Assembly: GCA_903922325.1 (NCBI GenBank) | Contig: CAIXTG010000021.1 | Span: 1 to 5,642, forward strand | Direction of reading: 5' to 3' | Length of the DNA: 5,642 nucleotides | Source: an uncultured Actinomycetes bacterium | GTDB lineage: Bacteria; Actinomycetota; Actinomycetes; Nanopelagicales; Nanopelagicaceae | Part shown: one piece after another, positions 1-5,642 of the stretch | Layout of the letters: the number at the start of each line of letters is the position of its first letter | Position numbering within the stretch: position 1 is the stretch's first letter | Made by a program: the position numbers and the translations under genes | Notes under the pieces: model-generated | Seen by the model: the letters and a program-made list of their open reading frames with translations, nothing else | Databases searched by the model: none | Told to the model about the DNA's origin: nothing

Positions 1-428
1 CATCTTCACCAGCACCTGCAACCAACCGCCCAGCAATCAAGGCACCTGGCGCAGGAACCGGTCGTCGTAAAGAAGCAGTTGCTCGCGTTCGCCTAGTACC
101 TGGCACGGGTCGTTGGGTTGTTAACGGTAAGACACTTGAGAATTACTTCCCAAATAAAGTTCACCAACAATTAGTTTCAGAGCCTTTCCGCACTGTCGGT
201 GCTGAAAATCAATACGATGTTTTTGCACGTATCAACGGTGGCGGAGTATCTGGTCAAGCTGGCGCACTTCGCTTAGGCGTTGCACGTTCACTTAACGAGA
301 TCGATGTTGAGGCTAACCGCCCAGCTCTCAAAAAAGCTGGCTTCCTTAAGCGCGATGCTCGTGTAATTGAACGTAAGAAGTACGGCCTAAAGAAGGCTCG
401 TAAGCGTTCTCAATACAGCAAGCGCTAA
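1..428 (+). CDS. rpsI: 30S ribosomal protein S9 (uS9), 5'-truncated by window edge
   Basis: Small-subunit ribosomal protein whose C-terminal tail reaches the P-site tRNA anticodon loop. The reading frame starts at base 3 (bases 1-2 end an earlier codon) and gives 141 residues before TAA at 426-428; the start lies outside the window. Visible in order: an Ala/Pro-rich extension (SSPAPATNRPAIKAPGAG), typical of actinobacterial S9; the core GRRKEAVARVRLVPG; the YFPNKVHQQ segment; the S9 signature GGGVSGQAGALRLGVARSL at bases 237-293; and a basic tail ending QYSKR, with the universal SKR end at 417-425. S9 is normally preceded by rplM (L13), presumably just to the left. The gene is intact as far as it can be seen. 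Family assignment is very secure; the length of the missing N-terminus is unknown. Confidence 0.98.
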   Translation, partial: SSPAPATNRPAIKAPGAGTGRRKEAVARVRLVPGTGRWVVNGKTLENYFPNKVHQQLVSEPFRTVGAENQYDVFARINGGGVSGQAGALRLGVARSLNEIDVEANRPALKKAGFLKRDARVIERKKYGLKKARKRSQYSKR

Positions 429-436
429 TACACTTT

Positions 437-453
437 TACCGATCTATTCGGTA
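437..453 (+). other. small inverted repeat / possible RNA hairpin between rpsI and glmM
   Basis: TACCGA (437-442) and TCGGTA (448-453) are perfect 6-base reverse complements around a 5-base loop (TCTAT); a T-G wobble at 436/454 could add one pair. It starts 8 bases after the rpsI stop. No T-run follows, so a Rho-independent terminator is unlikely. It could be an RNA-processing or 3'-end-stabilising element after the ribosomal protein gene, or chance, since a 6-bp stem is short. Confidence 0.35.
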
Positions 454-464
454 GCTATCTCGGC

Positions 465-474
465 AGGAGGAGGA
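465..474 (+). promoter_or_regulatory. strong tandem Shine-Dalgarno for glmM
   Basis: AGGAGGAGGA holds two overlapping AGGAGG hexamers (465-470 and 468-473), lying 8 and 5 bases before the TTG start at 479. It is by far the strongest ribosome binding site in the window and supports a non-ATG start. Junctions further down the run rely on overlap with weak or moderate sites. Confidence 0.85.
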
Positions 475-478
475 CTTT

Positions 479-1810
479 TTGTCACTCTTTGGAACCGACG
501 GAATTCGTGGTTTAGCAAACGTTGATTTAACTGCTGAATTAGCCCTTGATGTCGCTGTAGCTGCTGCACATATCCTCGTTGAAAATTCAAATGATCGTCC
601 GCGCGCAATCGTGGGCCAAGATTCTCGGGCATCCGGTGAATTTCTAGAAGCTGCAGTTGTTGCTGGCTTAACAAGTGCTGGTGTTGATGTTTATCGCGTT
701 GGCATTGTTCCAACACCGGCAGTTGCTTATTTAGTTGCCAGCACCGGCGCTGACCTTGGCGTCATGATCAGCGCATCGCATAATCCAATGCCAGATAACG
801 GCATCAAGTTATTTCAACGTGGTGGCGAAAAATTAGCCGATGATGTCGAAGCACTAGTTGAAGCACGCATTGGCGAACCATGGCAACGTCCAACTGGCGC
901 TGCTGTTGGTCGAGTTATCAACGATGATCAATTAGTTAATAACTACATCGAACATTTACTTTCAACCATCGATGTTTCGCTAACGGGTTTAAAAGTAGTT
1001 GTTGATTGCGCAAATGGCGCTTCATCCTTTACTGCACCAGTTGCACTCTCGCGAGCTGGCGCCGAAGTAATTGCAATTGCCAATACTCCTGATGGCTGGA
1101 ATATTAATGATGGTGTTGGTTCAACTCATTTAGATTTCTTGCGTAACGCCGTACTTAAAAATGGCGCCGATGTTGGTATCGCACACGATGGCGATGCCGA
1201 TCGTTGTTTAGCGATAGATGCCACAGGCGCTGAAATCGATGGCGATGTAATTATGGCAATTTTAGCTAAAGGATTTAAAGCACAAGGAAAGTTGAAAGCA
1301 AACACCATTGTCGGCACCGTCATGAGCAATTTAGGTTTCATGCATGCCATGGCTGAAGCCGGAATTGAAGTTGTTACAACTGCAGTTGGCGATCGCTATG
1401 TGCTTGAGGCAATGCTGCAATCAGACTTTAATTTAGGTGGCGAGCAATCTGGCCACGTAATCATGCGCGATCACGCAAATACTGGCGACGGCTTACTAAC
1501 AGCGCTGCAACTATTGGCTGAAGTAAAGCGCTCAGGCCAAACCTTGCAAGAGCTTTCGCGCGTAATGGTTCGTTTCCCGCAGGTATTAATTAATGTTAAG
1601 AATGTGGCTAAAGAACGCCTTGCTAGCTCTACTGTGATTGCCGCTGCGGTCAAGACTGCCGAAACAGAACTGGGTTCAAATGGCCGAGTATTGCTGCGCG
1701 CATCTGGCACCGAGCCACTTGTGCGCGTGATGGTTGAGGCGCAGAGCGACGCGGTTGCGCAAGGTGTGGCTACTAAATTAGCGCAAGTAGTTGAAACTGA
1801 ATTGAAGTAA
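479..1810 (+). CDS. glmM: phosphoglucosamine mutase GlmM
   Basis: Cytoplasmic enzyme that interconverts glucosamine-6-P and glucosamine-1-P on the route to UDP-GlcNAc and peptidoglycan. The 443 residues match the family's usual size (about 445-450). Visible landmarks of the alpha-D-phosphohexomutase fold: LFGTDGIRG at 3-11; active-site loop ISASHNP at 97-103 with the phospho-acceptor Ser100; metal loop DGDADR at 237-242 (Asp237, Asp239, Asp241); sugar-binding GEQSGH at 321-326; and phosphate-binding RASGTEP at 407-413. GEQSGH and the size favour GlmM over phosphomannomutase. The start is TTG: an in-frame TAG lies at 452-454, no ATG or GTG stands between it and the LFGTDG core, and a strong Shine-Dalgarno sits 5-8 bases upstream. 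The family usually has an Arg before LFGTDG; here the protein opens MSLFGTDG. The stop lies 4 bases before glmS, so the two enzymes are probably co-translated. Confidence 0.97.
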   Translation: MSLFGTDGIRGLANVDLTAELALDVAVAAAHILVENSNDRPRAIVGQDSRASGEFLEAAVVAGLTSAGVDVYRVGIVPTPAVAYLVASTGADLGVMISASHNPMPDNGIKLFQRGGEKLADDVEALVEARIGEPWQRPTGAAVGRVINDDQLVNNYIEHLLSTIDVSLTGLKVVVDCANGASSFTAPVALSRAGAEVIAIANTPDGWNINDGVGSTHLDFLRNAVLKNGADVGIAHDGDADRCLAIDATGAEIDGDVIMAILAKGFKAQGKLKANTIVGTVMSNLGFMHAMAEAGIEVVTTAVGDRYVLEAMLQSDFNLGGEQSGHVIMRDHANTGDGLLTALQLLAEVKRSGQTLQELSRVMVRFPQVLINVKNVAKERLASSTVIAAAVKTAETELGSNGRVLLRASGTEPLVRVMVEAQSDAVAQGVATKLAQVVETELK

Positions 1811-1814
1811 TTCT

Positions 1815-3653
1815 GTGTGCGGAATCGTTGGTTACACCGGTAAAAATTCGGCCATAACTCCGCTGATTGAAGGTTTGCGTCGCCTGGAATATCGTGGCTA
1901 CGACTCAGCCGGTATTGCTCTCGGTACAAGCGGTAAATTATTTATTGAAAAGCGTGCTGGCAAGTTAGGCAATTTAGAAAGCTCACTCGGCGATCAACTT
2001 CCATCAGCAACTTCTGGTATTGGTCACACGCGTTGGGCTACACATGGCGGGCCGACAGATAACAACGCCCACCCTCATGTAGATAACGAAGGCAAGCTTG
2101 CGGTTATTCACAACGGCATCATCGAAAATTACAATCAATTAAAAGCAGAGCTGCAAGCCAAGGGGCATAAGTTTCACTCTGATACAGATACCGAATCTGT
2201 GGCTCACTTATTAAGTGATCTGCGTAAAGAATTCAATGGTGACTTGCCAGCTGCAATGCGTGAGGCAGTTAAAACCTTGCGTGGCTCTTTCACGCTACTG
2301 GCAGTGCACGCAGATAACCCAGGGGTAATTGTTGGCGTTCGCCGTAACTCACCACTGGTATTAGGTGTGGGCGATAACGAATATTTCTTGGCATCAGATG
2401 TAGCAGCATTTATTGAATACACCAAGCGTGCAGTTGAACTTGGTCAAGACGAAATTGTGGTTATAACGCCGACTGGTTTTGAGATCACCGACCTTGATGG
2501 CAACGCGCAAACTCCGCGCGAGTACCAAGTGACTTGGGATGCCGAAGCAGCGCAAAAAGGCGGCTTTAGCCATTTCATGTTGAAAGAAATCTTTGAACAA
2601 CCCAAAGCTGTCGCTGATACTTTGATTGGCCGCTTAACTGATAACAATCAGATTGAACTAGATGAGTTAAAGATGAGCGATGAAGAAATTCGCTCGCTTA
2701 AGAAGATTGTGGTTATTGCATGCGGCACTGCTTATCACGCTGGCATGATCGCAAAATATGCCATTGAAAAATGGGCCCAAATTTCGGTTGAAGTCGAAAT
2801 CGCAAGTGAGTACCGCTATCGCGATCCGATCATTGATGCCCAAACTTTAGTAATTGCCATCTCGCAATCAGGCGAAACGATGGACACCTTGATGGCGCTG
2901 CGTCATGCCAAAGCTGCGGGTGCTCGAGTTTTAGCAATTTGTAATACCAATAGCTCAACGATTCCTCGTGAGTCAGACGCGGTTCTCTATACCCACGCCG
3001 GGCCCGAAATTGCGGTGGCCTCGACTAAAGCATTCTTAACTCAAGTTGTGGCTGTTTATTTAATTGGTCTGCATCTAGCACAAGTTCGTAAAGAACTAAC
3101 TGATACTGAAGTAGCTGATCTATATAACGAATTACTTGCACTACCCGCAAAAATTGAAGCAATTCTGGAAACGGTAGAACCGCTTCGAGCTCTAACTCGC
3201 ACCTTTGCCAAGAGTTCATCGGTTTTGTTCTTAGGTCGCAACGTCGGTTTTCCAGCAGCTCTTGAAGGTGCGTTAAAACTTAAAGAACTTGCTTACATGC
3301 ATGCCGAAGGTTTCGCAGGTGGCGAACTAAAGCATGGCCCAATTGCCTTAATTGAAGAAGGAACTCCAGTAATTGCAATCGTTCCTGCCGGTCACGAACA
3401 TTCTCTCGATGAAAAGATGTTGAGCAATATTCAAGAAGTTAAAGCACGTGGCGCACAAGTAATTGTGATTGCTGAAGAAGGTGCCGAAGTCACTGGTGCC
3501 ACACACGTGATCCGAATTCCCGTAGTACCGGCACTTTTCCAGCCAGTCTTAGCCACAGTTCCGCTGCAGGTATTCGCTTACGAAATGGCGATTGCGCGTG
3601 GCAATGATGTAGACCAGCCTCGCAATTTAGCTAAGTCGGTAACGGTCGAATAA
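1815..3653 (+). CDS. glmS: glutamine--fructose-6-phosphate aminotransferase (isomerizing) GlmS
   Basis: Makes glucosamine-6-P from fructose-6-P using glutamine amide nitrogen; first committed step of amino-sugar synthesis and substrate supplier to GlmM. At 612 residues it is full length (E. coli about 609). The N-terminal glutaminase domain (about 2-240) opens MCGIVGYTG, so Cys2 becomes the catalytic N-terminal nucleophile after Met removal; also seen are RWATHG (73-78), HNGIIEN (99-105) and DTDTE (123-127). A linker with SHFMLKEIFEQP (252-263) leads to two SIS domains: the first with CGTAYHAG (303-310), SQSGET (350-355) and STKAF (403-407); the second with AEGFAGGELKHGP (497-509). The tail DQPRNLAKSVTVE carries the Schiff-base Lys607. 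The GTG start is fixed by the required Cys2. No clear Shine-Dalgarno precedes it (only GAAG at 1804-1807), so coupling to glmM is likely. There is no room for a glmS ribozyme leader. Confidence 0.98.
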   Translation: MCGIVGYTGKNSAITPLIEGLRRLEYRGYDSAGIALGTSGKLFIEKRAGKLGNLESSLGDQLPSATSGIGHTRWATHGGPTDNNAHPHVDNEGKLAVIHNGIIENYNQLKAELQAKGHKFHSDTDTESVAHLLSDLRKEFNGDLPAAMREAVKTLRGSFTLLAVHADNPGVIVGVRRNSPLVLGVGDNEYFLASDVAAFIEYTKRAVELGQDEIVVITPTGFEITDLDGNAQTPREYQVTWDAEAAQKGGFSHFMLKEIFEQPKAVADTLIGRLTDNNQIELDELKMSDEEIRSLKKIVVIACGTAYHAGMIAKYAIEKWAQISVEVEIASEYRYRDPIIDAQTLVIAISQSGETMDTLMALRHAKAAGARVLAICNTNSSTIPRESDAVLYTHAGPEIAVASTKAFLTQVVAVYLIGLHLAQVRKELTDTEVADLYNELLALPAKIEAILETVEPLRALTRTFAKSSSVLFLGRNVGFPAALEGALKLKELAYMHAEGFAGGELKHGPIALIEEGTPVIAIVPAGHEHSLDEKMLSNIQEVKARGAQVIVIAEEGAEVTGATHVIRIPVVPALFQPVLATVPLQVFAYEMAIARGNDVDQPRNLAKSVTVE

Positions 3654-4321
3654 TGCTCAAATTGAAAGCGCACCAACGCGAAGAGTTAAGTCGCTCATTC
3701 TCTTGGGCAGCGTTTGCTACTTCAGGGTTTTTGTTTGTTACCTATCAAGTAGTAACTGCAGGTTGGTTAATTACCATCGATGACAAGATTGCCACTTTTG
3801 ACAGATATCTTTTTCCGAAGTGGGTCTATTTTATTTTGCGCCGCATCGATGATTTAGGGCTTCGCGGACTAAGTGCGATTGCTATCTTGTTGTTATCGGC
3901 ATATTTGTGGCGCAGATTTAATACTTATCGGCCACTACTGCTTTCGCTAATTGCGTTACTGGCTCTCAATGGTGTGGTAGGTATTTTTAAGTTATACATT
4001 GGGCGTACTAAACCCCGCCTAAATATGGATCTCTTGAATTCAGGTGGAATGTCATTTCCAAGCGGCCATATTTCAAATGCAGTTTTAATTTGGGGGCTTT
4101 TTGCTTATTTGGTTTACCGATATTTATGGGATCAGCCGAACAGTGCCAAGCATCTGATTACGATAGTTTCATCTGTTACTACGGCAATTATGTTTGTATC
4201 GCTCTACCGAAATACCCATTGGTTCTCAGACTTACTGGGTGGCATTTTCCTAGGGGGAGCGCTCTTAATTTCAGTTACCGCTATTGACCGAATCATTCCA
4301 TCGCGCAAGGATCAATCATGA
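3653..4321 (+). CDS. PAP2-family membrane phosphatase, candidate undecaprenyl-pyrophosphate or lipid phosphatase
   Basis: A 222-residue protein with about six membrane helices (near 17-40, 70-87, 94-112, 140-157, 167-184, 194-212). The positive-inside pattern (basic N-terminus, RRFNTYR at 87-93, basic C-terminus) places both ends inside and the active site outside. PAP2 motifs: C1 as KLYIGRTKP (113-121), C2 PSGH (136-139), C3 ending HWFSD (189-193). His139, His189 and Asp193 are present, so the histidine phosphoenzyme chemistry looks possible. Two positions depart from the consensus: Lys120 for Arg in C1, and Ser183 where C3 normally has Arg. The ATG overlaps the glmS stop (TAATG at 3651-3655) with no clear Shine-Dalgarno, implying coupled translation. 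Setting among GlmM, GlmS and Alr suggests C55-PP recycling (PgpB-like), but PAP2 sequences do not reveal substrate; phosphatidylglycerol-phosphate or phosphatidate are alternatives. GC is somewhat lower (about 42% versus 46% in glmS), as expected for a membrane protein. Confidence 0.9.
   Translation: MLKLKAHQREELSRSFSWAAFATSGFLFVTYQVVTAGWLITIDDKIATFDRYLFPKWVYFILRRIDDLGLRGLSAIAILLLSAYLWRRFNTYRPLLLSLIALLALNGVVGIFKLYIGRTKPRLNMDLLNSGGMSFPSGHISNAVLIWGLFAYLVYRYLWDQPNSAKHLITIVSSVTTAIMFVSLYRNTHWFSDLLGGIFLGGALLISVTAIDRIIPSRKDQS
4307..4311 (+). promoter_or_regulatory. Shine-Dalgarno for acpS inside the PAP2 gene
   Basis: AAGGA ends 6 bases before the acpS ATG at 4318, within the last codons of the upstream gene. 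Together with the ATGA overlap it supports this start and allows some independent initiation. Confidence 0.65.
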
Positions 4322-4659
4322 TTGACGGCGTAGGAATCGATGTAGTTGATATTGCTAGATTTGCTGAAGCGCTAGAGCGCACCTCGGGTCTTAAAGAACG
4401 ACTATTTACAGTTGCCGAACAAGCCAAGCCAATTCATTCCTTAGCAGCTCGCTTTGCCGCCAAAGAGGCGCTAGCTAAAGCTCTTAGCGCTGGCAAAGGT
4501 TTACCGTGGCATGATGCCGAAGTGATTAATTTGGAAAGCGGCAAACCAGCCTTCTTATTTCGCGGTGAGATCGCTGATTTAGTTGATGGCGCTGCTGTGC
4601 ATTTATCACTTTCCCACGATGCTGGTATCGCTTCTGCCTTTGTGATCGTGGAGCGCTAA
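4318..4659 (+). CDS. acpS: holo-[acyl-carrier-protein] synthase AcpS
   Basis: Transfers 4'-phosphopantetheine from CoA to the conserved Ser of acyl carrier protein, activating it for fatty acid synthesis; cytoplasmic, Mg-dependent, and trimeric in characterised relatives. The 113 residues show VGIDVVDIARF (5-15) with metal ligand Asp8, LFTVAE (29-34), the family hallmark RFAAKEA (45-51) with metal ligand Glu50, GLPWHDAEV (61-69), and SLSHD (97-101). The SLAARFAAKEALAKAL stretch and SLSHDAGIASA resemble streptomycete AcpS closely. The protein is slightly short: the loop between FTVAE and SLAARF lacks several residues present in the streptomycete enzymes as I recall them. The start overlaps the PAP2 stop as ATGA (4318-4321), and the stop overlaps alr. 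In many actinobacteria nnr (NAD(P)HX epimerase/dehydratase) stands between acpS and alr; it is not here. Confidence 0.96.
   Translation: MIDGVGIDVVDIARFAEALERTSGLKERLFTVAEQAKPIHSLAARFAAKEALAKALSAGKGLPWHDAEVINLESGKPAFLFRGEIADLVDGAAVHLSLSHDAGIASAFVIVER
4650..4653 (+). promoter_or_regulatory. probable short Shine-Dalgarno for alr
   Basis: GGAG ends 5 bases before the alr ATG at 4659, inside the end of acpS. It is short but well placed, and supports starting alr at the overlapping ATG. Confidence 0.5.
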
Positions 4660-5642
4660 TGAGCAATCGCGCCGAAGCTCGCATTGATTTAACTGCTATT
4701 GCGGCAAATGTTAAGAAGTTGAAAACGGCTTCAGGTACCGAATTGATGGCGGTAGTTAAAGCAGATGCTTATGGTCATGGGTTAGTGCCAGTAGCTAATG
4801 CCGCAATCAGCGCGGGTGCTACTTGGCTCGGTGTGGCACTTGTTGAAGAAGCACATGCACTGCGAGTTGCCGGAATTACAGCGCCGATTCTAGCTTGGCT
4901 AGTTCCACCTGGTTCAGATTATGCAGCTGCCATTGTTGCGCAAATTGATTTAGCAGTTCCATCGTTAGATGTTTTCAGAGAGATTGTGGCAACTGGCAAG
5001 CGCGCTCGAATTCATATCGAAGTAGATACCGGAATGACTCGCGGTGGATTTCTAGATGAGTGGACAGAGTTTCTAAAATCAGATTTCAGTAAAGTTGAAG
5101 TGGTTGGAATTTTCTCTCATTTTGCTCGGGCAGATGAAGTTCGTGAAAAACAGAACCAAGACCAGCTAGCTAATTTTAATAAAGCAATTACTGATCTAGC
5201 AGCAGTGGGAGTTGTTCCTCAGATAAAGCATTTAGCAAATTCAGCAGCAGCACTTACAAATCACAGTGCAGCCTTTGATTTAGTTCGAACTGGAATTGCA
5301 ATGTATGGGCTAACGCCTGATCTTGAACATTTGGGAAGCAGCGAGTCACTTGGTTTGCTAGCTGCCATGGAAGTTCGTGCGAAATTGCATTTAGTTAAGA
5401 AAGTCCCAGCAAATTCACCGGTTGGCTATGGTGCAACTGAATCAACTTCGCGCGACACTGTTCTAGGCGTCGTTGCGATGGGATATGCCGATGGAATTCC
5501 ACGCGTTGCAAAAGCCGCTGGCGTATTTTTCGCCGGAAAACGTTGCCCAATTATTGGTCGCGTTTCCATGGATCAATTTGTAGTTGATCTAGGGTCTGAA
5601 ACCAGCGCAAAAGCTGGAGATTATGTAGTTATCTTTAATAAC
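4659..5642 (+). CDS. alr: alanine racemase, 3'-truncated by window edge
   Basis: PLP-dependent racemase making D-alanine for the peptidoglycan stem peptide. The frame is open from ATG 4659 to the last base (328 codons); the family is about 370 residues, so some 40-50 C-terminal residues are missing. Visible: AVVKADAYGHG (31-41) with PLP-binding Lys34 and Tyr38; VDTGMTR (122-128); SHFA with His154 (equivalent of Geobacillus His166); ANSAA with Ser195; VRTGIAMYG with Arg210 (equivalent of Arg219, facing the PLP pyridine nitrogen); MGYADG with catalytic Tyr276; and VSMD with Met304-Asp305. Both acid/base residues (Lys34, Tyr276) are present. One oddity: residue 121 is Glu where the Geobacillus enzyme has carbamylated Lys129. 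The ATG overlaps the acpS stop (TAATG at 4657-4661). An Alr-like racemase for another amino acid is possible but less likely in this setting. Confidence 0.95.
   Translation, partial: MSNRAEARIDLTAIAANVKKLKTASGTELMAVVKADAYGHGLVPVANAAISAGATWLGVALVEEAHALRVAGITAPILAWLVPPGSDYAAAIVAQIDLAVPSLDVFREIVATGKRARIHIEVDTGMTRGGFLDEWTEFLKSDFSKVEVVGIFSHFARADEVREKQNQDQLANFNKAITDLAAVGVVPQIKHLANSAAALTNHSAAFDLVRTGIAMYGLTPDLEHLGSSESLGLLAAMEVRAKLHLVKKVPANSPVGYGATESTSRDTVLGVVAMGYADGIPRVAKAAGVFFAGKRCPIIGRVSMDQFVVDLGSETSAKAGDYVVIFNN

Noticed and set aside
437..460. Rho-independent terminator after rpsI
   Set aside because: The 6-bp stem is followed by GCTATCTCGG with no T-tract.
444..463. Imperfect direct repeat CTATTCGG / CTATCTCGG before glmM
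   Set aside because: Too short and inexact to stand out from chance; the spacing suggests no known operator.
444..716. Minus-strand open frame (Gln/Leu-rich, 90 codons) over the glmM start
   Set aside because: The Gln/His/Leu-rich composition is what antisense reading of Ala/Val-rich coding sequence produces; no independent evidence.
1808..1815. glmS ribozyme/riboswitch upstream of glmS
   Set aside because: Only 4 bases separate glmM and glmS, leaving no leader; the ribozyme is known chiefly from Firmicutes.
1471..1929. 152-codon open frame on the minus strand across the glmM/glmS junction
   Set aside because: It lies wholly antisense to two well-supported enzymes, its translation shows no recognisable domain, and no Shine-Dalgarno or conserved motif supports it.
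4090..4287. 65-codon plus-strand open frame inside the PAP2 gene
   Set aside because: It is in a shifted frame within a gene with intact PAP2 motifs and has no domain or ribosome site of its own.
3653..4321. PAP2 gene as recently acquired or decaying DNA
   Set aside because: The drop in GC is modest (about 42% versus 46%) and expected for a membrane protein; the frame is intact, the catalytic His/His/Asp are kept, and overlaps with both neighbours suggest long residence.

Overview
The window reads as part of a low-to-mid GC actinobacterial chromosome. Hand counts over two 600-base stretches gave about 46% GC in glmS (2401-3000) and about 42% in the membrane-protein gene (3661-4260). The Actinobacteria call rests on three things: an S9 protein with an Ala/Pro-rich N-terminal extension and a QYSKR tail, a streptomycete-like AcpS, and the gene order rpsI-glmM-...-glmS-acpS-alr that is familiar from that phylum. 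Moderate GC, tight packing and lean proteins suggest a streamlined lineage such as the freshwater acI group (Nanopelagicales). That placement is inference.

Layout, all on the + strand: the 3' part of rpsI (1-428); a 50-base gap with a small hairpin and a very strong Shine-Dalgarno (429-478); glmM from a TTG start (479-1810); glmS from a GTG start four bases later (1815-3653); a six-helix PAP2 membrane phosphatase overlapping glmS by one base (3653-4321); acpS overlapping by four bases (4318-4659); and alr overlapping by one base and running off the right edge (4659-5642+). No gene-free stretch exceeds 50 bases. I see no RNA gene, mobile element, CRISPR array or repeat array.

The genes mostly serve cell-envelope precursor supply. 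GlmS makes glucosamine-6-P from fructose-6-P and glutamine, and GlmM converts it to glucosamine-1-P for UDP-GlcNAc. Alr supplies D-alanine. The PAP2 protein has its predicted active site outside the membrane and could recycle undecaprenyl pyrophosphate or dephosphorylate another lipid phosphate. AcpS activates acyl carrier protein for lipid synthesis. The head of the run is a ribosomal protein gene, which may link wall precursor synthesis to growth rate.

This is essentially a housekeeping region and I found no convincing new system. The points most worth checking are a Glu in Alr where the carbamylated Lys of the model enzyme sits, the PAP2 gene in this operon with altered C1 and C3 motifs, and the start region of glmM.
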